In this document: in pieces, positions 63,337-64,000 of the stretch
How positions within the stretch are numbered: the stretch's first letter is position 1
How the letters are laid out: each line of letters opens with the position of its first letter
Origin: an uncultured Paracoccaceae bacterium
GTDB taxonomy: Bacteria; Pseudomonadota; Alphaproteobacteria; Rhodobacterales; Rhodobacteraceae
Assembly: GCA_947495795.1 (NCBI GenBank)
Contig: CANMAI010000009.1
Coordinates: forward strand, 186,001 to 250,000
DNA: 64,000 nucleotides
Direction of reading: 5' to 3'
Program-made: the position numbers and the translations under genes
Notes under the pieces: generated by a model
Database searches by the model: none
Told to the model about the DNA's origin: nothing
The model's input: only the letters and a program-made list of their open reading frames with translations

Positions 63337-64000
63337 TCATCCCTTTCCGAATGTGTGTTCGTAAGTCGCGTTGAGGCGACTTGCGAGATAATCCGCCCCG
63401 GTAACGGGCGGATATTTCGGCGTTCCGGTTCCGGGCAGCGCTGTGATCACGCTATCCGGGTTGGGATCGAGGAAGAAGGCGAGGGAGTACCGCTCCTTCG
63501 GCGGTGGCAGCACGCGGTGCGGTGTGGAAACATAAACATCGTTTGACCAGCGCATCAGAAGATCGGCGATATTGATGATGTAGGCATCATCGACCTGCGG
63601 TACATCTATCCAATCGCCCGTGCGGGGCTTTACCTGCAGGCCGGGCACGCCATCTGTGGTGAGCAACGTGATCGTGCCGTAATCGGTATGCTCGCCTGCG
63701 CCTATCTCTCCGGGTGCGCCGGTGGCTGGTGGATAGCGGAGGAGGCGGAGCGTGGCGAGCGGCTGGTCTAGATGCTTGTCGAAGAAGGTTTCTTCAATGC
63801 CGAGATCGAGGGCGATGGCGCTGTGAAGCGCAATACCGAAGGCGTGCACCGACTCGAAATAGGCGAGCATTGTTTCCTTGAAATCCGGGAGCGTGGGCCA
63901 GAGATTTACGCCGCGAAAGGGCTCTCCGGCCAGAACGCGGGGATCGTCTTCGCTGAGATCAAGGCCAATGTTGAAGGCCTCCTTGCTGTCGCGGATGCCA
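63337..64000 (-). CDS. 2-oxoglutarate/Fe(II)-dependent oxygenase, isopenicillin N synthase family, N-terminus outside window
   Basis: The last 220 residues or so of a non-heme iron oxygenase. The iron-binding triad is visible as His and Asp in GEHTDYGTITLL and His in VSTPHRVLPP, followed by the Arg of RYSLAFFLDP that binds 2-oxoglutarate. DWIDVPQVDDAYIINIADLLMRWSND is the family strand. The visible start codon is beyond the right edge, so the N-terminal quarter is missing. The substrate is unknown. Confidence 0.9.
   Translation of the reverse strand, partial: GIRDSKEAFNIGLDLSEDDPRVLAGEPFRGVNLWPTLPDFKETMLAYFESVHAFGIALHSAIALDLGIEETFFDKHLDQPLATLRLLRYPPATGAPGEIGAGEHTDYGTITLLTTDGVPGLQVKPRTGDWIDVPQVDDAYIINIADLLMRWSNDVYVSTPHRVLPPPKERYSLAFFLDPNPDSVITALPGTGTPKYPPVTGADYLASRLNATYEHTFGKG

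Overview
The window is chromosomal DNA from an alphaproteobacterium. Gene content and order fit the family Rhodobacteraceae (Rhodobacter/Roseobacter group). The signs are a complete division and cell-wall (dcw) cluster with DUF2484 genes between murC and murB, a long mraZ leader resembling that of Rhodobacter sphaeroides UpsM, and many GTG starts and TGATG or GTGA overlaps. The genus cannot be told from the sequence alone. No rRNA, tRNA, CRISPR array, transposase or phage gene was seen.

Layout, left to right. 1-3 kb: a truncated class III aminotransferase and a secreted 5'-nucleotidase. 3.4-9.5 kb: a minus-strand membrane-stress locus made of terC, a 31-residue membrane peptide, two XpaC-like proteins, a TelA-like protein, an SPFH-GYF protein and a membrane-anchored zinc-ribbon protein. 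9.8-16.7 kb: housekeeping genes, namely a cold-shock protein, an excalibur lipoprotein, gatCA, a ceramidase-like protein, a UPF0173 hydrolase broken by one extra G, tadA, an rRNA pseudouridine synthase and an AmpD-like amidase. 16.7-17.1 kb: the RNase P RNA. 17.1-22.5 kb: a looser region with several low-GC genes of unknown function. 22.9-26.9 kb: a hybrid histidine kinase, a divergent MurA homologue and a GNAT acetyltransferase.

27.2-54.1 kb is the dcw cluster, all on the plus strand except one gene. Its order is an UpsM-like leader RNA with its own terminator, mraZ, rsmH, ftsL, ftsI, murE, murF, mraY, [DUF3592 minus, DUF2927], murD, a methyltransferase, [two paralogous lipoproteins], ftsW, murG, murC, [two DUF2484 paralogues], murB, ddl, ftsQ, ftsA, ftsZ, lpxC, bamD, recN. 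Together these make the lipid-linked peptidoglycan precursor, build the septal machinery, and add lipid A and outer-membrane assembly functions. Several non-canonical gene pairs interrupt the cluster.

54.2-64 kb: an L,D-transpeptidase, an FAD-linked hydroxyacid dehydrogenase, a thioesterase, a ClC channel, a cytochrome b561, a divergent tetR/ridA pair with three copies of one palindrome between them, a DUF427 protein, an aminopeptidase P, a small membrane protein and a truncated 2-oxoglutarate/Fe(II) oxygenase.

The observations most worth following are the TerC-XpaC-TelA-SPFH locus with its tiny membrane peptide, the UpsM-like attenuated leader with overlapping MraZ-type boxes, the paralogous pairs inside the dcw cluster, the tetR/ridA operator array, and the single-base frameshift in the UPF0173 gene.
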